Assembly: GCA_028752905.1 (NCBI GenBank)
Contig: JAQNBH010000011.1
Location: forward strand, 29,829,017-29,893,016
DNA length: 64,000 nucleotides
Reading direction: 5' to 3'
Source: Cladorhizidae sp. MBARI D1340-BT2
Taxonomy: Eukaryota; Porifera; Demospongiae; Poecilosclerida; Cladorhizidae
Shown piece after piece: positions 48,441 through 60,500 of this stretch (position 1 is its first letter; every line of letters starts with the position of its first letter). Under the pieces are notes generated by a model, which searched no databases, was not told the DNA's origin, and saw only the letters and a list, made by a program, of their open reading frames with translations. The translations under genes were made by a program, and so were the position numbers.

Positions 48441-49125
48441 ATCAGCTATGAATTCCGGTGTGCAGCAAGAGATGAATTCTGGTGTGTTGCCTTCATGAAG
48501 TCTATAACTAGCCATGAACTATAAATGTCTCAAGCCATGAACTCTGGTGTGCATCAAGCCATGAACTTTGGTGTGCATCGAGCTAAGAACGATGATGTGC
48601 ATGAAGCCATGAACTCTGGTGTAGTTCAAGCCATGAACTCTGGTCTGTATCAAGCTATATGAACTCTGGTGTGTAGCAAAACATGAATTCTAGTGTGTAT
48701 CAAGCTATGAACTCCAGTCTCTATCAAGCTATATGAATTCTGGTGTGTAGCAAGACATGAACTCTGGTGTGCATCAAGCTAAGAATTCTGGTCTGTAGCA
48801 AGACATGAACTCTGGTGTGTAGCAGTCATGAACTCTGTATCAAGCCATGAACTCTGGTGTGTAGCAAACCTTGAACACTGGTATGTTAAGCCTTGAACTC
48901 TGGTGTGCAACAAGTCTTGATCTCTGGTGTGCATCAAACCATGAACTCAGGTGTGCATCAAGCTATGAACACTGGCATGCAGCAAGCTATGAACTCTGAT
49001 GTGTATCAAGCTATGTATGAACTATGATGTGTAGCAAGACATGAACTCTGGTGTGTAGCAGTCATGAACTCTGTATCAAGCCATGAACTCTGGTGTGCAG
49101 CAAACCATGAATGCTGGTGTGTTAA
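48441..49125. repeat. Satellite B, block 1: 24-bp tandem repeat
   Basis: The unit is 24 bp with key parts CATCAAGCCATGAAC and TCTGGTGTG. It starts directly after satellite A with no spacer. Variants with GTAGCAAGACATG and GTAGCAGTCATG (shortened monomers) mark higher-order unit starts. It ends in the TTAA at 49122-49125 where the first 1612-bp element inserted. Confidence 0.96.
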
Positions 49126-49996
49126 GGGGGGACTATGCGTCAAAACCACAAAATAGTTGTACCTATTTCTAATTGTCATAACTTTTTTTCTCTTTCGTCT
49201 ACACAAGTATTTATGATACAAAGTCTTTATTATTCTGTGTTTGTTTTTATAAAGTGTTAATATCTCTATATAATTTTCTCAGAAGATACATGCAGAAACA
49301 TCGAGGTGACTCCAAGATATTTGTGGCAGACATAGCTGCCTAATGATTTGAAGTTATTTACTCATAATTGGTGTGTGAGTTGCTAAGAAGTGTCTCAGTG
49401 ATATCCATGGAGCAAAGTTACCATATGTTGTCATGTTGATTAGTTACACACTTACAGAGTCTGAAAAACTGATAAAAACGAGAGGCCACCTCTTCTTACT
49501 AACATCTCTTGGCAATCCTTGCAGTAAACAAAAATCTGATTCATGGGTATCACAGAGTACTAAAAGAGCTCTAAAATGACATACATAGCCTAAAACTTGA
49601 GCAAACGTTTTTAAAGTTATTCTCGCAACAAAAATATTACCATTAATTATGGGAATAAGCATTCCAAGTTTGGAAAATGAAATGTTTGAGTTAGCACTGA
49701 AATAACTTGACAAAATATGTTCTTTTACAATTTTTAGCAATTCCTTAATCTGTTTTTTTTTACTTCCGTGACTCTTGGGTTTTTCTGTGCCTATATCTAC
49801 ATGTAAGAAAGAAAAATATGATGAAAATTGTTATGGAACTTTCCTTTACAGCTGAATGTTTTTGCATGTCAAAGAAATGTATGATGAAGTAGATCCACCA
49901 TAACTTTGAAAGAAGCATCCTATGTCTCCAAAACTTTGGAAATAGTAAGTAGATAGATGCAACAACAGTTTGAACTGATTTCATGTGTAGTCGCCA

Positions 49997-50027
49997 GGGG
50001 TGTGTGTGGGGGGAGGGGGGTGGGGGG
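49997..50027 (+). other. Potential G-quadruplex sequence
   Basis: Four G runs (49997-50000, 50008-50013, 50015-50020, 50022-50027) with loops of 7, 1 and 1 nt. Copy 2 keeps a similar but slightly altered version near 53764-53792. Confidence 0.6.
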
Positions 50028-50076
50028 AACTTAGTATATGCAGGTCATTTTATTCCCTATTTCCTTATGCTTTGTT

Positions 50077-50238
50077 CCTAATGATATGTTAAATGTCTCA
50101 GCAGACATATTTTCTGGGAAGATACATCAAGATCCCTAAATAAGTTGATCTATCCTGCCTAATGATATGTTGAATGTCCCTGCAGACATATTTTCTCGGA
50201 AGATACATCAAGATCCCTAAATAAGTTGATCTATCTTG
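50077..50238 (+). repeat. 81-bp tandem duplication within the TTAA element
   Basis: Two copies starting CCTAATGATATGTT (50077 and 50158) differ at only a few bases. The same pair is present in element copy 2 (about 53843-54004), so it predates the array duplication. Confidence 0.85.
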
Positions 50239-50737
50239 CAGTACAATTCATAACTGCCCTAATTAACAAGACCAAAGTCCCAGATTTTGTCAACTGATAG
50301 AGAAGGCCCTTATCTACAACATGTGAACAGATTATTAATAAATGTAGTGGTTTTTTACTGGCAGGCCACCGCTTTGGCAACTGGAAAACACCAGGAAAAA
50401 TCCCAAACCTTACCACTTCAAATTACCATAACTTGCTAATACTTAGAGTACTCAAAATTTTGGCACATACAAAAGACAGATAATTAGAATGGCTACCCGG
50501 TGATAAAAAATTATCTTTTTTGGATTAAGTGTAGCAAAGTTATGAGCTATACGGCAAAAGAACAAGATTTTGGGGGGGAAATTATAAACATATAGATCAA
50601 ATTAGGGCAAATATCATGCAAGATGTGTCCTCTTTGTAGTTTCTTGATCGGTTACATGGGGGGGGAAAGTGTTTGCCAGAAGAAGGGGGGGGAAAAGGGA
50701 AAAAAGAAAGCTCGAATTTTGGAGGCATAGCCCCCCC

Positions 50738-52891
50738 TTAAGCCATGTACTCTGGTGTGTACCAAGCCATAAACTCTGGTATGCATCAAGCCATGAACTC
50801 TGGTGTGTATCAAGCGATGAATTCTGGTGTGTAGCAAGACATGAACTCTGGTGTGTAGCAGTCATGAACTCTGTATCAAGCCATGAACTCTGGTGTGCAG
50901 CAAACCATGAAATTTAGTTTGCATCAAGCAATGAACTCTGGTGTGCATCAAGCCATGAACTCTGGTGTGCATCAAACCATGAAATTTAGTTTGCATGAAG
51001 CAATGAACTCCGGTGTGCATCAAGCCATGAACTCTGGTGTGCATCAAGCCATGAACTCTTGTGCGCATCAAGCCATGAATTTTGGTATGCATCAAGCTAT
51101 GAAAACTGTTGTGTAGCAAGACATGAACTCTGGTGTGTAGCAGTCATGAACTCTCTCTCAAGCCATGAAGTCAGGCGTCTAAAGCCATGAACTCTGGTGT
51201 GTTTCAAGCCATGAACTCAGGTGTACTTCAAGCCATGAATACTGGTGTGTATCAAGCTATTAACTCTGGTTTGCATCAAGCCATGAACTCTGGTATGTAG
51301 TAAGGCATGAATGCTGGCGTGCATCAAGCCAGTAACTCTGGTGTGTATCAAGCTAAGAATTGTGGTCTGTAGCAAGACATGAACTCTGGTGTGTAGCAGT
51401 CATGAACTCTGTATCAAGCCATGAACTCTGGTGTGTAGCAACTCTTGAACACTGGTATGTTAAGCCTTGAACTCTGGTGTGCAACAAGTCATGATCTCTG
51501 GTGTGCATCAAACCATGAACTCAGGTGTGCATCAAGCTATGAACACTGGCATGCAGCAAGCTATGAACTCTGATGTGTATCAAGCTATGTATGAACTATG
51601 ATGTGTAGCAAGACATGAACTCTGGTGTATATCAGTCATTAACTCTGTATCAAGCCATGAACACTGGTGTCTTAAGCCATGAACTCTGGAGTGTGTCAAG
51701 CCATGAACTCTGGTGTGCATCAAGCCATGAACTCTGGTGTGCATCAAGCCAAGAACTCTGGTCTGTATCAAGCTATATGAACTCTGGTGTGTAGCAAAAC
51801 ATGAATTCTAGTGTGTATCAAGCTATGAACTCCAGTCTCTATCAAGCTATATGAATTCTGGTGTGTAGCAAGACATGAACCCTGGTGTGCATCAAGCCAT
51901 GAACTCTGGCGGGTATCAAGCTATGAACTCTGGTCTGTATCAAGCTATCAACTCGGGTGTGTAGCAAGTTATGAGGTCTTGTGTGTAGCAGTCATGAACT
52001 CTGTATCAAGCCATGAACTCTGGCGTCTCAAGCCATGAACTCTGGTGTGTTTCAAGCCATGAACTCTGGTGTGCATCAAGCCATGAACTCTGGTGTGTAT
52101 CAAGCTATTAACTCTGGTGTGCATCAACCTATGAACTCTGGTGTGCATCAAGCCATGAACTCTGGTGTGCATCAAGCCATGAACTCTGGTGTGAAGCAAG
52201 CCATGAACTCTGGCGTGTATCAAGCTATGAATTCTTGTCTATAGCAACATATGAACTCTGGTGTGTAGCAGTTATGAACTCCGTATGAGGCAATGAAATC
52301 TAGTGTGCAGCAAGCCTTGTGTGTTAAGCCATGTACTCTGGTGTGTACCAAGCCATGAACTTTGGTTTGCATCGAGCCATGAACTCTGGTGTGCTTCAAG
52401 CCATGAACACTGGTGTGTATCAAGCTATTAACTCTGGTGAGCATCAAGTCATGAACTCTGGTGTGCAACAAGCCATGAACTCTGGTGTGCATCAAGCCAT
52501 GAACTCTGGTATGTAGTAAGGCATGAACTCTGGTGTGTAGTAAGGCATGAACTCTGGCGTGCATCAAGCCAGTAACTCTGGTGTGTATCAAGCTAAGAAT
52601 TCTGGTCTGTAGTAAGACATGAACTCTGGTGTGTAGCAGTCATGAACTCTGTATCAAGCCATGAACTCTGGTGTGTAGCAACCTTTGAACACTGGTATGT
52701 TAAGCCTTGAACTCAGGTGTGCATCAAACTATGAACACTGGCATGCAGCAAGCTATGAACTCTGATGTGTATCAAGCTATGTATGAACTATGATGTGTAG
52801 CAAGACATGAACTCTGGTGTGTAGCAGTCATGAACTCTGTATCAAGCCATGAACTCTGGTGTGCAGCAAACCATGAATGCTGGTTTGTTAA
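50738..52891. repeat. Satellite B, block 2
   Basis: 24-bp repeat between the two TTAA elements. It includes runs of canonical monomers (52035-52215) and several shortened GTAGCAGTCATG units (50857, 51139, 51395, 51987, 52635, 52823). No gene; long open frames on both strands arise because the unit is 8 codons. Confidence 0.96.
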
Positions 52892-54503
52892 GGGGGGACT
52901 ATGCGTCAAAACCACAAAATAGTTGTACCTATTTCTAATTGTCATAACTTTTTTTCTCTTTCGTCTACACAAGTATTTATGATACAAAGTCTTTATTATT
53001 CTGTGTTTGTTTTTATAAAGTGTTAATATCTCTATATAATTTTCTCAGAAGATACATGCAGAAACATCGAGGTGACTCCAAGATATTTGTGGCAGACATA
53101 GCTGCCTAATGATTTGAAGTTATTTACTCATAATTGGTGTGTGGGTTGCTAAGGAGTGTCTCAGTGATATCCATGGAGCAAAGTTACCATATGTTGTCAT
53201 GTTGATTAGTTACACACTTACAGAGTCTGAAAAACTGATAAAAACTAGAGGCCACCTCTTCTAACTAATATCTCTTGGCAATCCTTGCAGTAAACAAAAA
53301 TCTGATTCATGGGTATCACAGAGTACTAAAAGAGCTCTAAAATGACATACATAGCCAAAAAATTGAGCAAACGTTTTTAAAGTTATTCTCGCAACAAAAA
53401 TATTACCATTAATTATGGGAATAAGCATTCTAAGTTTGGAAAATGAAATGTTTGAGTTAGCACTGAAATAACTTGACAAAATATGTTCTTTTACAATTTT
53501 TAGCAATTCCTTAATCTGTTTTTTTTTACTTCCGTGACTCTTGGGTTTTTCTGTGCCTATATCTACATGTAAGAAAGAAAAATATGATGAAAATTGTTAT
53601 GGAACTTTCCTTTACAGCTGAATGTTTTTGCATGTCAAAGAAATGTATGATGAAGTAGATCCACCATAACTTTGAAAGAAGCATCCTATGTCTCCAAAAC
53701 TTTGGAAATAGCAAGTAGATAGATGCAACAACAGTTTGAACTGATTTCATGTGTAGTCGCCAGGGGTGTGTGTGGGGAGAGGGGGGTGGGGGGAACTTAG
53801 TATATGCAGGTCATTTTATTCCCTATTTCCTTATGCTTTGTTCCTAATGATATGTTAAATGTCTCTGCAGACATATTTTCTGGGAAGATACATCAAGATC
53901 CCTAAATAAGTTGATCTATCCTGCCTAATGATATGTTGAATGTCCCTGCAGACATATTTTCTCGGAAGATACATCAAGATCCCTAAATAAGTTGATCTAT
54001 CTTGCAGTACAATTCATAACTGCCCTAATTAACAAGACCAAAGTCCCAGATTTTGTCAACTGATAGAGAAGGCCCTTATCTACAACATGTGAACAGATTA
54101 TTAATAAATGTAGTGTTTTTTTACTGGCAGGCCACCGCTTTGGCAACTGGAAAACACCAGGAAAAATCCCAAACCTTACCACTTCAAATTATCATAACTT
54201 GCTAATACTTAGAGTACTCAAAATTTTGGCACATACAAAAGACAGATAATTAGAATGGCTACTCGGTGATAAAAAAATTATCTTTTTGGGGTTAAGTATA
54301 GCAAAGTTATGAGCTTTACGGCAAAAGAACAAGATTTTGAGGGGAAAATGAGAAACATATAGATCAAATTAGGGCAAATATCATGCAAGATGTGTCCTCT
54401 TTGTAGTTTCTTGATCTGTTACATGGGGGGGAAAGTGTTTGCCAGAAGAAGGGGGGGGAAAAGGGAAAAAAGAAAGCTCGAATTTTGGAGGCATAGCCCC
54501 CCC
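52892..54503. mobile_element. TTAA-flanked non-autonomous DNA element, copy 2
   Basis: Also exactly 1612 bp, with TTAA at 52888-52891 and 54504-54507. It differs from copy 1 at roughly two dozen places by eye. Identical flanking monomers show it arose by array duplication, not by a new insertion. Confidence 0.82.
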
Positions 54504-57500
54504 TTAAGCCATGTACTCTGGTGTGTACCAAGCCATAAACTCTGGTATGCATCAAGCCATGAACTCTGGTGTGTATCAAGCGATGAATTCTGGTGTGTAG
54601 TAAGACATGAACTCTGGTGTGTAGCAGTCATGAACTCTGTATCAAGCCATGAACTCTGGTGTGCAGCAAACCATGAAATTTAGTTTGCATCAAGCAATGA
54701 ACTCTTGTGTGCATCAAGCCATGAACTCTGGGTGCATCAAACCATGAAATTTAGTTTGCATGAAGCAATGAACTCTGATGTGCATCAAGCCATGAACTCT
54801 GGTATGCATCAAGCCATGAACTCTTGTGCGCATCAAGCCATGAATTCTGGTGTGCATCAAGCCATTAACTCAGGTGTGCATCAAGCCATCAACTTTGATG
54901 TGCAACAAGCCAAGAACTCTGGTGTGTATCAGGCTATGAACTCTGGTGTGTAGCAAGACATGCACTCTGATGTATATCAGTCATGAACTCTGTATCAAGC
55001 CATGAACTCTGATGTCTTAAGCCATGAACTCTGGAGTGTATCAAGCCATAATCTCTTGTGTGCATCAAGCTATGAACTCTGGTCTGTATCAAGCTATATG
55101 AACTCTGGTGTGTAGCAAAACATAAATTCTGGTATGTATCAAGCTATAAACTCCATTGTCTAACAAGCTATATGAATTCTGATGTGTAGCAAGACATGAA
55201 CTCTGGTGTGCATCAAGCCATGAACTCTGGCGGGAATCAAGCTATGAATTCTGGTCTGTATCAAGCTATGAACTTGGGTGTGTAGCAAGTTATGAGGTCT
55301 GGTGTGTAGCAGTCATGAACTCTGTATTAAGCCATGAACTCTGTTGTCTCAAGCCATGAACTCTGGTTTGCAGCAAGCCATAAACTCTGGTGTGCGCATC
55401 AAGCCATGAACTTCGGTGTGCATCAAGCCATGAACTCTGGTGGGTATGAAGCTATGAACTCTGTTTTGTAGCAAACCATGAACACATGCATGCAGCAAGC
55501 CATGAACTCTGGCATGCACAAGCCATGAACTCTGGTGTGTATCAAGCTATTAACTCTGGGGTGTAGCAAGACATGAAATTTGGCGTACAGCAAGCCATGA
55601 ACTCCGGGGTGCATCAAGCTATGAAATCTGGTGTGTGTATCAAGCTATGAACTCTGGTGTGCAGCAAGAGATGAATTCTGGTGTGTTGCCTTCATGAAGT
55701 CTATAACTAGCCATGAACTATAAATGTCTCAAGCCATGAACTCTGGTGTACATCAAGCCATGAACTCTGGTGTGCATCAAGCCATGAACTTTGGTGTGCA
55801 TTGAGCTAAGAACGATGATGTGCATGAAGCCATGAACTCTGGTGTAGTTCAAGCCATGAACTCTGGTGTGCATCAAGCCATGAACTCTGGTTTGCATCAA
55901 GCCATGAACTCTGGTGTGCATCAAGCCATAAATTTTGGTGTGCATCAAGCTATGAACTCTGGTGGGTAGCAAGCCTTGAACTCTGGAATGGAGCATGCCA
56001 TGAACTCTGGCATGTATTAAGCCATGAACTCTGGTGTGTATCAAGCTATAAACACTGTTGTGTTGCAAGACATGAACTCAAGTGCATATCAGTCATGAAC
56101 TCTCTATCAAGCCATGAAGTCAGGCGTCTCAAGCCATGAACTCTGGTGTGTTTCAAGCCATGAACTCTGGTGTGCTTCAAGCCATGAACACTGGTGTGTA
56201 TCAACCTATTAATTCTGGTGAGCATCAAGTCATGAACTCTGGTGTGCAACAAGCCATGAACTCTGGTGTGCATCAAGCCATGAACTCTGGTATATAGTAA
56301 GGCATGAACTCTGGCGTGCATCAAGCCAGTAACTCTGGTGTGTATCAAGCTAAGAATTCTGGTCTGTAGCAAGACATGAACTCTGGTGTGTAGCAGTCAT
56401 GAACTCTGTATCAAGCCATGAACTCTGGTGTGTGTAGCAACCCTTGAACACTGGTATGTTAAGCCTTGAACTCTGGTGTGCAACAAGTCATGATCTCTGG
56501 TGTGCATCAAGCTATGAACACTGGCATGCAGCAAGCTATGAACTCTGATGTGTATCAAGCTATGTATGAACTATGATGTGTAGCAAGACATGAACTCTGG
56601 TGTATATCAGTCATTAACTCTGTATCAAGCCATGAACACTGGTGTCTTAAGCCATGATATCTGGAGTGTGTCAAGCCATGAACTCTGGTGTGCATCAAGC
56701 CATGAACTCTGGTGTGCATCAAGCCATGAACTCTGGTCTGTATCAAGCTATATGAACTCTGGTGTGTAGCAAAACATGAATTCTAGTGTGTATCAAGCTA
56801 TGAACTCCAGTCTCTATCAAGCTATATGAATTCTGGTGTGTAGCAAGACATGAACTCTGGTGTGCATCAAGCCATGAACTCTGGAGGGTATCAAGCTATG
56901 AACTCTGGTCTGTATCAAGCTATCAACTCGGGTGTGTAGCAAGTTATGAGGTCTTGTGTGTAGCAGTCATGAACTCTGTATCAAGCCATGAAGTCTGGCG
57001 TCTCAAGCCATGAACTCTGGTGTGTTTCAAGCCATGAACTCTGGTGTGCATCAAGCCATGAACTCTGGTGTGCATCAAGCCATGAACTCTGGTGTGTATC
57101 AAGCTATTAACTCTGGTATGCATCAACCTATGAACTCTGGTGTGCATCAAGCCATGAACTCTGGTGTGCATCAAGCCATGAACTCTGGTGTGGAACAAGC
57201 CATTAACTCTAGTGTGCATCAAGCCATGAACACAGGTGTACATCAAGCTATGAACACTGGAATGCAGCAAGCTATGAACTCTGATGTGTATCAAGCTATG
57301 AACTCTGGTGTTTAGCAAGCCATGAACTCTGGCGTGCAGCAAGCCATTAACTCTGGCATGCATCAAGCCATGAACTCAGGTGTGTATCAAGCTATGAACT
57401 CTGGGGTGTAGCAAAACATGAACTCGGATGTGTAGCAAGAAATGAATTCTGGTGTGTAGCAGTCATGAACCCTGTTTCAAGCCATGAACTCTGGTGTCTC

Positions 57501-60500
57501 AAGCCATGAACTCTGGTGTGTGTCAAGCCATGAACTCTGGTGTGCATCAAGCCATGAACTATGGTGTGCATCAAGCCATGAACTCTGTTGCACATCAAGC
57601 CATGCACTCTGGTGTTCATCAACCCATGAACTCTGGTGTGCATCACCAATGAACTCTGGTTTCCATCAAGCCGTGAACTTTGGTGTACATCAAGTCATGA
57701 ACTCTGGTGGGTATCAAGCCAATAACTCTGGTGTGTAGCAATCCATGAACTCTGGCATACATCGAGGCATTAACTCTGGTGTGTATCAATGTGTGTATCA
57801 GGACATGTACTCTGGATTGTAGCAGTCATGAACTCTGTTTCAAGCCATGAACTCTGGTGTGCAGCAAGCCATGAACGCTGGTGTGTTAAGCCATGTCCTC
57901 TGGTGTACCAAGCCATGAACTCTGGTATGCATCAAGCCATGAACTCTGGTTTGCAACAAGCCATGAACTCTGGTGTGCATCAAGCCATGAACACATGTGT
58001 ACATCAAGCTATGAACACTTGCATGCGGCAAGCTATGAACTCTGATGTGTATCAAGCTATGAACTCTGGTGTGTAGTAAGACATGAATTCTGGCATGCAG
58101 CAAGCCATGAACTCCAGGGTGCATCAATCCATGAACTCTGGTGTGTATCAAGCTATGGACTCCAGTGTGTAGCAACACATGAACTCTGCTGTATAGCAGA
58201 TATGAACTCTGTTCTGTATCAAGCCATAAAATGTGGTGTCTCAAGCCATGAACTCTGGTATGTATCAAGCCTTGAACTCTGGCGTGCATCAAGCCATGAA
58301 ATTTAGTTTGCATCAAGCAATGAACTCTGGTGTGCATCAAGCCATGAACCCTGGTGTGCATAAAGCCAAGAACTTTGGTACACATCAAGCCAAGAAATAT
58401 GGTGTACATCAAGCCATGAACAACTCTGGTGTACATCAAGCCATGAACTATGGCTTGCATCAACCCATGAACCCTGGTTTGCATCAAGCCATGAACTTTG
58501 GTGTGCATCAAGCCATGAACTCTGGCATGCATCAAGCCATAAACTCTGGTGTGTATCAAGCTATGAACTCTGGTGTGTAGCAAGACATGAACTCAAAACA
58601 TGAACTGTGGTGTGTAGCAAGACATTAACTCTGGTGTGTAGCAGTCATGAGCTCTATATCAAGCAATGAACTCTGGTATCTCAAGCCATGAACTCTGGTG
58701 TGTGTCAAGCCATTAACTCTGGTGTGCATCAAGCCATGAACTTTGGTGTGAATCAAGCCATGAATTATGGTGTGCATCAAGCCATGAACAACTCTAGTAT
58801 ACATCAAGCCATGAACTCTGGTGTGCATCAACCCATGAACTCTGGTGTGCATCAAGCCATGAACTTTGGTATCCATCAAGCCATGAACTTTGGTTTGCAT
58901 CAAGCCATGAACTCTGGTGGGTATCAAGCCAAGAACTCTGGTGTGTAACAAGCCATGACCACTGAAGTGCAGCAAGCCATGAACTCTGGCATGAATCAAG
59001 CCATAAACTCATCAAGCTATGAACTCTGTTGGTTAGCAAGACATGAACTCTGGTGTGTAGCAGTCATGAACTCTGTATCAAGACATGAACTCTGGTGTCT
59101 CAAGCCATGAACTCTGGTGTGTGTCAAGCCATGAACTCTGGTGTGCATCAAGCCATGAACTCTATTGTGTATCAAGCTATTAATTCTAGTATGCATCAAC
59201 CCATGAACTCTCATGTGCATCAAGCCATGAACTCTGGTGTGCATAATGCCATGAACTCTGGTGTGTAGCAAGCCATAAACTGCGTGCATCAAGCCATTAA
59301 CTCTGGTGTGTATCAAGCTATGAATTCTGGTGTGTAGCAAGACATGAACTCTGGTGTGTAGCAGTCATGAACTCTGTATCAAGCCATGAACTCTGGTGTG
59401 CAGCAAACCATGAATGCTGGTGTGTTAAGCCATGTACTCTGGTGTGTACCAAGCCATGAACTCTGGTATGCATCAAGCCATGAACTCTGGTGTGGAACAA
59501 GCCATTAACTCTAGTGTGCATCAAGCCATGAACACAGGTGTACATCAAGCTATGAACACTGGAATGCAGCAAGCTATATATGAACTCTGATGTGTTTCAA
59601 GCTATGAAATCTGGTGTATAGCTAGACATGAACTCTGGTGTGCAGTAAGCCATAAATTCTGGTATGCTTCAAGCCATGAAATTTGGTGTGCATCAAGCCA
59701 AGAACTCTGGTGGGTATGAAGCTATGAACTCTGGTGTTTAGCAAGCCATGAACTCTGGCGTGCAGCAAGCCATTAACTCTGGCATGCATCAAGCCATGAA
59801 CTCAGTTGTGTATCAAGCTATGAACTCTGGGGTTTAGCAAAACATGAACTCTGATGTGTAGCATGAAATGAACTCTGGTGTATAGCAGTGAACCTTGTTT
59901 CAAGCCATGAACTCTGGTGTCTCAAGCGATGAACTCTGGTGTGTGTCAAGCCATGAACTCTGGTGTGCATCAAGCCATGAACTATGGTGTGCATCAAGCC
60001 ATGAACTCTGTTGCACATCAAGCCATGCACTCTGGTGTGCATCAACCCATGAACTCTGGTGTGCATCACCAATGAACTCTGGTTTGCATCAAGCCGTGAA
60101 CTTTGGTGTGCATCAAGTCATGAACTCTGGTGGGTATCAAGCCAAGAACTCTGGTGTGTAGCATGCCATAAACTCTGGCATGCATCAAGGCATTAACTCT
60201 GGTGTGTATCAATGTGTGTATGAGGACATGTACTCTCGAGTGTAGCAGTCATGAACTCTGTATCCAGCCATGAACTCAGGTTTGCAGCAAGCCATGAATG
60301 CTAGTGTGTTAAGCCATGTACTCTGGTGTGTACCAAGCCATGAACTCTGGTATGCATCAAGCCATGAACTCTGGTTTGCAACTAGCCATGAACTCTGGTG
60401 TGTATCAAGCCATGAACTCATGTGTACATCAAGCTTGCATGCAGCAAGCTATGAACTCTGATGTGTATCAAGCTATGAACTCTGGTGTGTAGTAAGACAT

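Larger units (their letters stand above)
49126..50737. mobile_element. TTAA-flanked non-autonomous DNA element, copy 1
   Basis: 1612 bp between TTAA duplicates (49122-49125 and 50738-50741). The inverted ends are imperfect: left GGGGGGACTATGCGTC; right, read outward, GGGGGGGCTATGCCTCC. The empty site survives elsewhere in the array (for example 59425-59428). The interior is A+T-rich. The longest frame (98 residues, minus strand 49444-49740) has no recognisable domain, so it is taken as non-coding. TTAA plus G-rich ends suggests a Kolobok-like origin, but that is a guess. Confidence 0.82.
48775..54855. repeat. Segmental duplication in satellite B carrying a transposon copy (offset about 3.77 kb)
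   Basis: About 48775-51090 matches about 52590-54855. The offset is 3814 at the left (48779/52593) and 3766 through the inserted element (49006/52772), because copy 1 has two extra 24-bp monomers. Satellite flanks on both sides of the inserted element are shared, so it was copied along with the array. Confidence 0.88.

Noticed and set aside
49444..49740. 98-residue minus-strand frame in the TTAA element
   Set aside because: Copy 2 retains only 81 residues with altered ends, there is no recognisable domain, and base composition is that of A+T-rich non-coding DNA.
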